Positions 1 through 6,390 of a stretch of 11,475 bases of DNA are shown in pieces. Under the pieces are notes generated by a model. That model worked only from the letters and a program-made list of their open reading frames with translations. It did no database searches and had not been told where the DNA came from. Position 1 is the stretch's first letter, and each line of letters starts with the position of its first letter. The DNA is from an uncultured Ruminococcus sp. Lineage in GTDB: Bacteria; Bacillota; Clostridia; Oscillospirales; Ruminococcaceae. A program made the translations under genes and the position numbers. The stretch covers positions 1-11,475 of the forward strand of contig CAMBJF010000061.1 in assembly GCA_945867875.1 (NCBI GenBank), read 5' to 3'.

Positions 1-47
1 CTACACACTGCATATCGTCGGCAGCGTCAGATGTGTATAAGAGACAG
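1..47 (+). other. Illumina Nextera adapter and index (contamination)
   Basis: This is library sequence, not genome. Bases 1-6 (CTACAC) match the 3' end of the P5 oligonucleotide. Bases 7-14 (ACTGCATA) match the Nextera i5 index known as N506/S506. Bases 15-28 are the Nextera read-1 sequence TCGTCGGCAGCGTC, and bases 29-47 are the 19-bp Tn5 mosaic end AGATGTGTATAAGAGACAG. Genomic sequence therefore begins at 48. The exact order P5-index-read 1-mosaic end leaves little room for another reading, although a mosaic end alone could be mistaken for a transposon end. Confidence 0.98.
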
Positions 48-433
48 TAGCAGACAAAGCAGGGCTCAACGATAAGCACCTCATCGCCGCTTTCAATGAG
101 CGTTCTAATTGAAATGTCAATGCCCTCAGAGCCACCTACAGTAACGATTATCTCGTCATTATCGCAGTATGAAACGCCTGTATTTTTGCGGATATTCTCA
201 CTGATAGCCTTTCTCAGCTCAGCAAGTCCCGAGTTTGCGGTATATTTTGTCTTGCCCTTTTCAAGAGCGGTTATAGCAGCCTGTTTTACATTCCAAGGAG
301 TCTGAAAATCAGGCTCACCAACACCCAGAGATATAACATTATCCATCTGAGCAGCAATATCAAAAAATTTTCTTATTCCCGAGGGCTTCATCACCCTGCA
401 TTTTTCGGAAATAAGCTTATCGTAATCTATCAC
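48..433 (-). CDS. PLP-dependent class I/II aminotransferase, N-terminal part only
   Basis: This is the N-terminal 128 residues of a fold-type I aminotransferase of the aspartate aminotransferase superfamily, which transfers amino groups between amino acids and 2-oxo acids in the cytoplasm. Visible family marks are MKPSGIRKFFDIA near the N-terminus, the SLGVGEPDFQTP segment (substrate-binding glycine loop), KYTANSGLAELRKAI, and the cofactor-phosphate motif VTVGGSEGID followed by GDEVLIVEPCF. The start is GTG at 431-433, overlapping the TGA stop of the lrp-type gene (GTGA overlap), which suggests translational coupling. A GTG start plus the missing 3' end makes it easy to overlook. The catalytic lysine lies beyond the contig end, where the reading frame runs into adapter at 47. 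Substrate cannot be told from this part. The class call is secure; the exact enzyme is not. Confidence 0.9.
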
Positions 434-909
434 GGAGATACGAAGCCCCTTTCATCTACGGCTTCCTTTTCAATGAAGAAGCCTTGTTCTTTGTACTGTT
501 TGAGTACGAAATGTGTGGAGGTGGAAATTACACCCTCCATAGAGGAAAGTCTCTGAGCCACAAAGAGAGCGATCTCCTTGTAGTTTGTTCCTCTGAGTGT
601 AACGGCAAGGTCGAATGAACCTGACATAAGTGTTACAGAATCGACCTCGGGAAATTCCATTATCTTGCGGGCAAGCTCGTCAAAGCCAAATTCTTTTTTG
701 GGCTTGACCTTTACCTCAATAAACGCAGTTACCGAATCTTTGTCCGCCAGTTCATCATTTATAATAGCGTTATAGCCCTTGATAACGCCTTTTTTCTCGT
801 AATCGGCTATCCGTGCCGCGACTTCTTCGGGGGTAATTCCCAGCATTACCGCCAGCTGTTCGTCAGAAAGTCTTGCATTTCCCTTTAAAAGCTTGATGAG
901 AGAATCCAT
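430..909 (-). CDS. Lrp/AsnC family transcriptional regulator
   Basis: This 159-residue protein has the Lrp/AsnC layout. A winged helix-turn-helix spans about residues 5-48 (LSDEQLAVMLGITPEEVAARI, then YEKKGVIKGYNAIIN), followed by a RAM/ligand-binding domain at about 60-140 with the typical V.SGSFDLAVTLRG strand-turn. Family members form dimers to octamers and sense amino acids. The ATG at 907-909 has a strong SD (AAGGAAGGA, 915-923) five bases away. Its stop overlaps the start of the aminotransferase gene, so the pair probably forms one operon and the regulator probably senses an amino acid handled by that enzyme; this is inference. The C-terminal tail after about 140 is slightly longer than in minimal family members. 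The divergent pduL promoter nearby could also be a target. Confidence 0.93.
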   Translation of the reverse strand: MDSLIKLLKGNARLSDEQLAVMLGITPEEVAARIADYEKKGVIKGYNAIINDELADKDSVTAFIEVKVKPKKEFGFDELARKIMEFPEVDSVTLMSGSFDLAVTLRGTNYKEIALFVAQRLSSMEGVISTSTHFVLKQYKEQGFFIEKEAVDERGFVSP

Positions 910-963
910 AATAATCCTTCCTTTCTTTGGATACCCGAAATTATTTCTCAGATATACTTCTTT

Positions 964-992
964 ATTATACTCTATTTTATGTCATTTGTCTA
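964..992 (-). promoter_or_regulatory. Sigma-A promoter of the lrp-aminotransferase operon
   Basis: On the minus strand the -35 TAGACA (987-992) and -10 TATAAT (964-969) are separated by 17 bases. Transcription would start near 957, giving a leader of about 48 bases before the ATG at 909. The -10 is a perfect consensus and the -35 has one mismatch. Confidence 0.8.
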
Positions 993-1048
993 TAGATTTT
1001 TATTAATTTTTGCGTCAAACTGTCAATTCAAACTTAACAATACACCAC

Positions 1049-1076
1049 TTGACATTTTACACCATAGTGGTATAAT
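1049..1076 (+). promoter_or_regulatory. Strong sigma-A promoter of pduL, with overlapping palindromes
   Basis: TTGACA (1049-1054) and TATAAT (1071-1076) are both perfect consensus with a 16-base spacer, and TGG before the -10 gives an extended -10. Start of transcription would be near 1083. ACCACT (1044-1049) and AGTGGT (1066-1071) form an inverted repeat that brackets the spacer, and ACCA-TAG-TGGT (1061-1071) is a second small palindrome. Either could be an operator, but neither matches a named site that I know. The promoter strength fits a central metabolic enzyme. Confidence 0.85.
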
Positions 1077-1091
1077 GGATATAGAGTTGGC

Positions 1092-1117
1092 AGATATCGC
1101 CTGTTTTCGGCATATCT
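1092..1117 (+). promoter_or_regulatory. Leader hairpin upstream of pduL
   Basis: AGATATCGCC (1092-1101) can pair with GGCATATCT (1109-1117) with one bulged C, giving a nine-pair stem and a seven-base loop. It sits between the predicted transcription start (about 1083) and the SD (GAAAGG, 1129-1134). No U-tract follows, so it is not a terminator. It may stabilise the message or bind a regulator; it matches no riboswitch class that I recognise. Confidence 0.4.
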
Positions 1118-1146
1118 CCATAAATTTTGAAAGGTTGGTATTTAAT

Positions 1147-1725
1147 ATGTCAGCAGAATTTATCGTTGAGACCTCCGCACGTCACGTTCACGTTACACAG
1201 GAAGCTCTTGAGATCCTTTTTGGCAAGGGCGCAACACTTACTAAGAAAAAGGATCTTTCTCAGCCCGGTCAGTTTGCTTCCGAGCAGAGAGTTGAAGTTG
1301 TAGGTCCTAAGAAGTCCCTCGCAAACGTTTCTATCCTCGGACCCGTAAGAAGCGCAAATCAGGTAGAGCTTTCCGCTACCGATGCACGTTCTATCGGAAT
1401 TGCTGCTCCTATCAGAGAGAGCGGAGATGTTGCAGGTTCAGGTGCCTGTAAGCTGGTTGGTCCCTGCGGCGAGGTCGAGCTTTCCGAGGGCGTTATCGTT
1501 GCAAAGCGTCATATCCACCTCACTCCCGCAGACGCTGAGGAGCTTGGCGTAAAGGACAAGGAGATCGTTTGGGTAAAGATCGACACTGAGGGAAGAAAGG
1601 CTATCCTCGGCGATGTTGTCTGCCGTGTATCCGACAAGTTTGCAAGAGCTATGCACATCGATACCGATGAGGCTAATGCAATTTCCGCTCACCCCGGTCT
1701 CACAGGCACAATCTACAAGATGTAA
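1147..1725 (+). CDS. pduL: PduL-type phosphate acyltransferase (phosphotransacetylase)
   Basis: PduL enzymes interconvert acyl-CoA and acyl-phosphate; with acetate kinase this yields acetate and ATP. The 192-residue protein shows the two-part PduL beta-barrel: first metal-binding HxH at residues 13-15 (ARHVHVT), a central GPxR segment at 65-68, second HxH at 122-124 (KRHIHLTPADAEELG) and a conserved AMHIDTDEANA at 168-178. The ATG at 1147 is chosen because it follows the SD at 1129-1134 and the promoter at 1049-1076, and the protein begins directly with the conserved core. The frame stays open back to 979, but that stretch contains the promoter. There is no N-terminal encapsulation peptide and no shell gene nearby, so this is probably the soluble housekeeping form used in place of Pta. 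It is a single-gene unit with a terminator just downstream. Confidence 0.93.
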   Translation: MSAEFIVETSARHVHVTQEALEILFGKGATLTKKKDLSQPGQFASEQRVEVVGPKKSLANVSILGPVRSANQVELSATDARSIGIAAPIRESGDVAGSGACKLVGPCGEVELSEGVIVAKRHIHLTPADAEELGVKDKEIVWVKIDTEGRKAILGDVVCRVSDKFARAMHIDTDEANAISAHPGLTGTIYKM

Positions 1726-1741
1726 TTTTACCTTAATACAT

Positions 1742-1779
1742 AAAAAGGCTTCTGCATTTTTTCGTGCAGAAGCCTTTTT
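1742..1779. terminator. Bidirectional intrinsic terminator between pduL and the anti-sigma gene
   Basis: AAAAAGGCTTCTGCA (1742-1756) pairs perfectly with TGCAGAAGCCTTTTT (1765-1779) around an eight-base loop. A T-run follows the stem on both strands, so it can end transcription of pduL on the plus strand and of the convergent sigma/anti-sigma unit on the minus strand. It directly abuts the stop codon of the minus-strand gene. Confidence 0.93.
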
Positions 1780-3102
1780 TCATTCAGATATTGTTTCGGA
1801 GGAATAACCGCTGATGTCTGTTTCTATCGGCATTCCGCTGCTGTCGATGAGCTGCATATATACAGGTGCGCTGCTGCAAGTACCGATAACCGATTCTTTG
1901 CCAAGAGTATCCCCTGTTGATACAAAAAGCTCGTTTAGCCCAGATATAAGTATGGTTTTGCAGTATGGCACATCAGACTCAGCGTAATTTGTAAGCTCAA
2001 CAGCGGCACCAAGCTCACCGTTAACAGTCTCACCTGCAAAAATAACAGTACCCGAAATATTCGGCATAAATGAAAAATACTGTTCATTATCAAAAATCAG
2101 CAAGGTTTTGTCCGTCTCACCAGATGCCGTAATGCCAAAGCGGATTTTTTCAAATTCGGCATTCGGCATAATGTCACTAAGGGCAGTCTGTGAAATAGCA
2201 GCGTCGTTATCCTGATAATGATAAGCATAATTTGATGTATTAACATATGATATCAGCTTTTCATTCATCGCATCGTCTGATGGTTCAAGATAATATTTGC
2301 CGACTGATTCCGTATCATTGTCAACTGTCAATGTATCAGCTTCAAGAATATCGAATAAGCTTGATCTATACCTGCCGCCGTCATATATAAGCCAGCCGTT
2401 ATCAGTTCTTTCAGCAAAAAAATCCGTCAAATAATCCGTATGCAAAACGCTGTCACCATTATGCGTATGCACAAACAGCGGCATAACATATTCTCTGCCG
2501 ATCTGGAGCTCCCTCTCTTCCGGATAGATTGGCACCGAAAAAACGAGTGTTCCGTCGGTGCTGCCCTCCATATCAAGCATAAATGAATCGTCAGCATAGG
2601 CTTCCAGCGGCTTTATTGTGTACTTTATTTCCGAACTGCCATATTCTTTTGAAACCACATTGAACCTTAATACCCACTGCCAGTCAACAGTAACATCATA
2701 CTCTTCAATAACGCCGATGTTATTTGTCAATATTTCAGATGCAAGGGTGCTGTCCCCCGTTATATCATATTCAAACCCGTCGGTGAGCTCTGAAAGCTTT
2801 TGAACAGGACTGTTCTCCTCGATATATTCCGTAAGTTCTGGAGACACATTGCCTGTGCTCTTGCTCATAACCGAATCGGACTCGATGCCCTTGGTGTTTA
2901 TATAAGCCATTGCCGCAAAAACCGCAATACCTATTACTGCCGCCGCCGAACACATTACCGCAAATCGGCTGCGATTGTTGGTCATTTTTATCTTTCGCTT
3001 GGCAATAAGCTCGTTTTTCTCAAATTTGAACAGGCTGTCAAAATCGGCAGGCTTTCCTGCGCTGCGGTCAAACTGTTCGATGTATTTTTTGTTCCTGCTC
3101 AT
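1780..3102 (-). CDS. Membrane-anchored probable anti-sigma factor with degenerate LytM/M23-like outer domain
   Basis: I do not recognise a named family for the full 440 residues. A basic cytoplasmic N-terminus (about 1-46) precedes one membrane segment (about 47-68, FAVMCSAAAVIGIAVFAAMA), then a long extracellular part. Residues about 318-430 read like the beta fold of LytM/M23 peptidases: an RFG start at 321-323, SGTVIFAG at 350-357, GAAVEL at 365-370, then VSTGDTLGKESVIGT at 394-408. The zinc-binding His/Asp positions are all replaced: the usual HxG(I/V)D, YxHL and HLHFE places carry DKTLLIF, ILISGL and VYMQLID. It would therefore be a binding rather than a cutting domain. The ATG overlaps the sigma factor stop (ATGA) and has a perfect AAGGAGG SD at 3110-3116. 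The N-terminus lacks the HxxxCxxC zinc anti-sigma motif. The anti-sigma role is inferred from coupling and topology. Confidence 0.7.
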   Translation of the reverse strand: MSRNKKYIEQFDRSAGKPADFDSLFKFEKNELIAKRKIKMTNNRSRFAVMCSAAAVIGIAVFAAMAYINTKGIESDSVMSKSTGNVSPELTEYIEENSPVQKLSELTDGFEYDITGDSTLASEILTNNIGVIEEYDVTVDWQWVLRFNVVSKEYGSSEIKYTIKPLEAYADDSFMLDMEGSTDGTLVFSVPIYPEERELQIGREYVMPLFVHTHNGDSVLHTDYLTDFFAERTDNGWLIYDGGRYRSSLFDILEADTLTVDNDTESVGKYYLEPSDDAMNEKLISYVNTSNYAYHYQDNDAAISQTALSDIMPNAEFEKIRFGITASGETDKTLLIFDNEQYFSFMPNISGTVIFAGETVNGELGAAVELTNYAESDVPYCKTILISGLNELFVSTGDTLGKESVIGTCSSAPVYMQLIDSSGMPIETDISGYSSETISE

Positions 3103-3587
3103 ATCGTTTCCTCCTTAAGAAGCTTTTTCAGTTTTTCCCTGCCCCGCATTATCCTTACTCTGACCGTCGATTCTTTCATTTTAAGAAGTCCCGCAATTTC
3201 CGACGTTGAGCAGCCCTCATAATAAAACAGATGCAGTGGCACTCGCTCCTTTTCGGGCAGCTTCATAACTGCATAAAACAGATCGCTTTTTTCCCCGAAA
3301 TCCTCATTATATGAACCCTCTTCGGAAACATCACGTGCAATTGTTTTGGAAAACCAGCCTGACCTGAGCATATTTCGGCAGGTATTGACGGTTACTGTTA
3401 TGAGCCACGGTCTGATGTGAGCATCATTGGTGAGCTTGTCCATATTCTGATAGAATTTCAAAAAGACCTCCTGCATAATGTCATTTGCATCAGCACTGTT
3501 TTTCATCATCGAAAATGCCACCGCATAGACCGTTTTGCTATATAGTTCAAAGCAGCTGCGAAAATGCTGCGGACCTGTCTTGTTCAT
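3099..3587 (-). CDS. ECF-subfamily RNA polymerase sigma factor
   Basis: This 162-residue protein has only sigma regions 2 and 4, as in ECF factors. Region 2 lies at about 10-75 (YSKTVYAVAFSMMKN, then DANDIMQEVFLKFYQN and RPWLITVTVNTCRNMLRS). Region 4 lies at about 105-157 (LPEKERVPLHLFYYEGCSTS, EIAGLLKMKESTVRVRIMRG). It would direct polymerase to stress or envelope promoters when released by its partner. I place the start at the ATG 3585-3587, because AGGGGGTGA (3596-3604) is a near-perfect SD for it. A GTG at 3597-3599 in the same frame would add four residues but lies inside that SD. The stop overlaps the anti-sigma start by four bases, the classic coupled pair that keeps stoichiometry. Regulon unknown. 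Confidence 0.93.
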   Translation of the reverse strand: MNKTGPQHFRSCFELYSKTVYAVAFSMMKNSADANDIMQEVFLKFYQNMDKLTNDAHIRPWLITVTVNTCRNMLRSGWFSKTIARDVSEEGSYNEDFGEKSDLFYAVMKLPEKERVPLHLFYYEGCSTSEIAGLLKMKESTVRVRIMRGREKLKKLLKEETI

Positions 3588-3625
3588 CTGTTTTCTCACC
3601 CCCTGTTTTTTACTCTCTGATAATA

Positions 3626-3653
3626 ATACAACTGAGCAGGTCGAAATGTTACA
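3626..3653 (-). promoter_or_regulatory. Candidate ECF-type (autoregulated) promoter of the sigma factor gene
   Basis: On the minus strand TGTAAC (3648-3653) resembles the -35 of Bacillus ECF promoters. TTGTAT follows 16 bases later (3626-3631), next to an AT-rich stretch. No good sigma-A pair is visible in this gap. ECF factors usually drive their own gene, so autoregulation is plausible, but the -10 does not show the usual CG-containing motif. Confidence 0.3.
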
Positions 3654-3670
3654 ATCTGACTGAATTTTTT

Positions 3671-3710
3671 ATAAAAATAAGCGGGCCGCAGATTTTTCTC
3701 TGCGACCCGC
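3671..3710 (-). terminator. Intrinsic terminator of the GGDEF-EAL gene
   Basis: The arms 3681-3692 and 3699-3710 pair over 12 positions with one G-U wobble around a six-base loop. On the minus strand the stem is followed by a T-rich run (3671-3680). It lies 15 bases downstream of the TAA stop at 3725-3727 and isolates the c-di-GMP gene from the sigma factor unit. Confidence 0.92.
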
Positions 3711-3724
3711 AAGAAGTCTGTGTA

Positions 3725-6208
3725 TTACTGACCTGCCTGATGTTTTTCACGTTCAAGTCTTTCGGCAGCCAGCTTGTTAGAATTTTCTTCAAGAGAACGT
3801 CTGCTTGGCTTGTGCAGCTCTTCATATGTCTCCACAAATTCCATTGCATCGGAAGCGTTGAGAGGCTTGCTCATAAGGAATCCCTGAATGTAGTCACACT
3901 TCATTTCAGCAAGTATGTTGTACTGCTCAATGGATTCAACGCCCTCAACAACGGTCTTGATACCGAGGTTCTTGACCATATCAATGATAGAGCCTGTTAT
4001 CTGATAATCCTTGTGCTTGCTGCATATCTCGTCAACAAAGGACTTATCGACCTTAAGGGTCTTAATCGGCATATCCTTGAGATATCCGAATGAGGAGTAG
4101 CCTGTTCCGAAATCATCAAGAGCAAGAGCAATGCCCATATCTGCAAGCTTCTGAATGGTATCGTTGTTACCGTCAATAAATTCAACAAGGCTTGTTTCTG
4201 TAATTTCCACCTGAATATTAGCGGGATTTACCTGGAACACGTTGATAGTGCGGCGAACCTTGTCAAGGAAGTCCTTCTTTTTAAGCTGGACGGGAGATAC
4301 GTTTATTGACATAATAATGTCGGGGTTTATCTCGTTCATACGCTTTAGGAAACGGCAGCCTGTTTCAAATATCCAGGTTCCAATCTCAACTATCGCACCT
4401 GTCTCCTCTGCAATCTGAACAAAGCTAAAGGGAGGAACGCTTCCAAGCTCTTCGGACTCCCATCTTACAAGCACTTCAAAGCCGTGGATATCACCGTTCT
4501 GAACGGAAATAATGGGTTGGAAATTGAGGAACATCTCGTTATTTTCAAGGGCCTTATTGAGCTTCTGAGCAATAGTCGCCTTGCTGAGAACGGTCTGGTG
4601 AAGAGCAGCGTTATAATAAGCAGTCCTGCCCTTGCCTTTTTCCTTTGCACGGCTCATTGCGATGTCTGCGTCTCTGAGCAGCATATCGGGGTTGGTATCA
4701 TCATCGGGATAAATCGAAATACCCACTGAGAACTGAACATAAAGCTTGTCATTGAGAATCTCGATAGGATCAATAAACTCATTTCTCAGATTGATGATAA
4801 GCTCGTCAATTATGCCAAAATCATCATTTAGGTCAGCAAGGATAACAAATTCATCGCCGCTGAATCTAAATACTCTTGAAACAACTTTTTTCAGTCTCTG
4901 ACCGAATATTTTAAGAAATTCATCGCCCTGACGATGGCCGAGAGTTTCGGTTATCCACTTAAAATTGTCAATATCTATGAAAAGGAGTGCAAATCTCTTT
5001 CTCGACTCGTCTCTGCTGACGATAAGGTCTTCTATGTATTCGTAAAGCTTGTAGCGGTTCTGGAGACCCGTGGTAGGGTCGAGAGTCATATAATCGTTGA
5101 TGACTGCGTTTTTATCCTGCAATGTCTGAGCAAGGTCATCAACAGACTTTGCGATAAGACCTATTTCATTTTCAGAGGAGGAATTTATTCTAAAATTGTA
5201 GTTTCCAGCTGAAATTTCCGCAATTGAATTGGATATCTCGGGGATATCCTTTGCCTCATGGCGGATAACATTGAGCGTTGCAATAAGCTCGAGGACGAAA
5301 AGACAGGCAAGAATGATTATCTGCTGAGAATACATTCTTGTGAAGCTGCCGTCAGCGACCTTTCCGTCAAATACGGTAAGAACTCTGAGACCGCCGAAAG
5401 ACATCTGACACATAGCATAGCTTGTGGTCTTGCCTGATTTAAATTCGGTGATACTGCCGTTGTTCTCAACATTTTCGGCAAGTGTTGTCAGGTCATAGTC
5501 GGAGCTTACAAGCAGAGAACTCAGCTCCTGAACCTTTTCGGGAGTGCAGAGCACATTGCCCGCATTGTCATATACTACTGAATACACGCCGTCATTTCTA
5601 AGTCTTGCGGATATCTTGTCAGAGATCACATCAGCCGAAAGCTCAATTCCCGCACAGCCCACAAATTCGCCGTCAAGTCTTACGGGCATTACAATAACTA
5701 TATGAGAAGCGCAGTCAACAAAACGCTTGTATGAGCTGTTCATCACGAAAATAATGGGGCTGTCGGACGATGAATTTTCCGCATCGGAAAACCATTCGTA
5801 ATCCTCGGGAGAGATATTGCCGGTGACGCCGTTATTAGCAAAGAAACTGCCGTTATTTTCGGAAATACACCATATCGCCGCAGGCTTACCCGAGCATATC
5901 ATAATTTTGTCCATATTCTCAAAGACCTGCTGAGGGTCGGCTGACGATGGGTCATTCAGAAGCTTTGCCGTCTCAGTTCCGCCGGCAAGGAGACGTACAG
6001 TGTCGGACATATTGTTTATGTAATCGGCAATAGCATCGGAGGCCGCTTGGGACGAATCCGTTATTACCGAATTAACATCACCGCTTATATTGCTTTTTGT
6101 TATGATGTAAGTCATTCCCACAAACAGGATAATGAAGATAACGTTAAAAATGGTTATGAGAGCGATAATGTGTTTAATAAAGCTTGTCTTAAAAGCATTT
6201 TTTACCAT
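3725..6208 (-). CDS. Membrane sensor with GGDEF and EAL domains (c-di-GMP turnover)
   Basis: This 827-residue protein would make and/or degrade cyclic di-GMP in response to an outside signal. In order: membrane segment (about 13-37); extracellular dCache-like sensor (about 38-290); second membrane segment (about 295-315); HAMP-like linker (about 316-370); GGDEF (about 375-535); EAL (about 545-795). The GGDEF signature reads SGDEF (450-454), with metal-binding DID at 411-413; the inhibitory RxxD site is KVVS (441-444), so product feedback is probably absent. The EAL signature reads EVL (578-580), but the other catalytic residues are kept: INVSP (N636), EITE, LDDFGTG (D698/D699), LKVDKSF (K719) and EGVE. 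The start at 6206-6208 has SD GGGG (6215-6218). An in-frame ATG at 6272-6274 lies only about nine bases from the predicted transcript start, leaving no room for an SD. It forms a single-gene unit. Net activity cannot be read from sequence. Confidence 0.93.
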   Translation of the reverse strand: MVKNAFKTSFIKHIIALITIFNVIFIILFVGMTYIITKSNISGDVNSVITDSSQAASDAIADYINNMSDTVRLLAGGTETAKLLNDPSSADPQQVFENMDKIMICSGKPAAIWCISENNGSFFANNGVTGNISPEDYEWFSDAENSSSDSPIIFVMNSSYKRFVDCASHIVIVMPVRLDGEFVGCAGIELSADVISDKISARLRNDGVYSVVYDNAGNVLCTPEKVQELSSLLVSSDYDLTTLAENVENNGSITEFKSGKTTSYAMCQMSFGGLRVLTVFDGKVADGSFTRMYSQQIIILACLFVLELIATLNVIRHEAKDIPEISNSIAEISAGNYNFRINSSSENEIGLIAKSVDDLAQTLQDKNAVINDYMTLDPTTGLQNRYKLYEYIEDLIVSRDESRKRFALLFIDIDNFKWITETLGHRQGDEFLKIFGQRLKKVVSRVFRFSGDEFVILADLNDDFGIIDELIINLRNEFIDPIEILNDKLYVQFSVGISIYPDDDTNPDMLLRDADIAMSRAKEKGKGRTAYYNAALHQTVLSKATIAQKLNKALENNEMFLNFQPIISVQNGDIHGFEVLVRWESEELGSVPPFSFVQIAEETGAIVEIGTWIFETGCRFLKRMNEINPDIIMSINVSPVQLKKKDFLDKVRRTINVFQVNPANIQVEITETSLVEFIDGNNDTIQKLADMGIALALDDFGTGYSSFGYLKDMPIKTLKVDKSFVDEICSKHKDYQITGSIIDMVKNLGIKTVVEGVESIEQYNILAEMKCDYIQGFLMSKPLNASDAMEFVETYEELHKPSRRSLEENSNKLAAERLEREKHQAGQ

Positions 6209-6223
6209 AAACTTCCCCGTTTC

Positions 6224-6257
6224 TGCGGCTTTCCGCACAGGACCTGCCTGTATGCGG
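6224..6257 (-). promoter_or_regulatory. Two mutually exclusive hairpins in the GGDEF-EAL leader
   Basis: On the minus strand CCGCA (6253-6257) and CAGG (6247-6250) can pair with CCTG (6238-6241) and TGCGG (6233-6237), nine pairs with a two-base bulge. The same TGCGG (6233-6237) can instead pair with the following CCGCA (6224-6228) over an AAAG tetraloop. The second hairpin ends five bases before the SD at 6215-6218. One segment choosing between two partners is typical of translational switches. I cannot match it to a known riboswitch. Confidence 0.4.
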
Positions 6258-6289
6258 CAATATTTTCCACCCATTCACATATCTTTTTA

Positions 6290-6318
6290 AGTATATCATA
6301 AAAGAATTAATTTTTCAA
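6290..6318 (-). promoter_or_regulatory. Sigma-A promoter of the GGDEF-EAL gene
   Basis: On the minus strand TTGAAA (6313-6318) and TATACT (6290-6295) have a 17-base spacer. Transcription would start near 6283, giving a leader of about 75 bases to the ATG at 6208. I see no strong terminator between here and the upstream exonuclease gene, so some read-through from the mreB operon is possible. Confidence 0.8.
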
Positions 6319-6390
6319 GAGAAATGTAAAAATATTGTACTCTTTAACAAAAAATTTATGCACTTTACAGCATTTTATATATGGTATTTT

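Noticed and set aside
29..47. Tn5 mosaic end as evidence of a mobile element
   Set aside because: It is embedded in the full Nextera P5-index-read 1 structure; it is library adapter.
979..1146. A 56-residue N-terminal extension of PduL from ATG 979
   Set aside because: The stretch contains the TTGACA/TATAAT promoter and the leader. No SD fits 979, and the conserved enzyme core begins at 1147.
3588..3599. GTG 3597-3599 as sigma factor start
   Set aside because: It lies inside the AGGGGGTGA SD that serves the ATG at 3585-3587.
3485..4093. Open plus-strand frame of 202 codons across the sigma factor and EAL gene ends
   Set aside because: It crosses two minus-strand genes and a terminator; no SD or protein family marks.
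6209..6274. 22-residue extension of the GGDEF-EAL protein from ATG 6274
   Set aside because: The predicted transcript starts near 6283, leaving no space for an SD, and the extension is not signal-like; ATG 6208 has GGGG at proper distance.
6208..6283. GEMM c-di-GMP riboswitch in the leader
   Set aside because: The conserved GEMM segments (such as GGGCAAACC and GACGCAAAGCC) are not present and the leader is shorter than the aptamer plus linker.
6320..6390. Terminator after the exonuclease gene
   Set aside because: Only a four-pair ATGC/GCAT stem can be drawn before the T-run, too weak to call.
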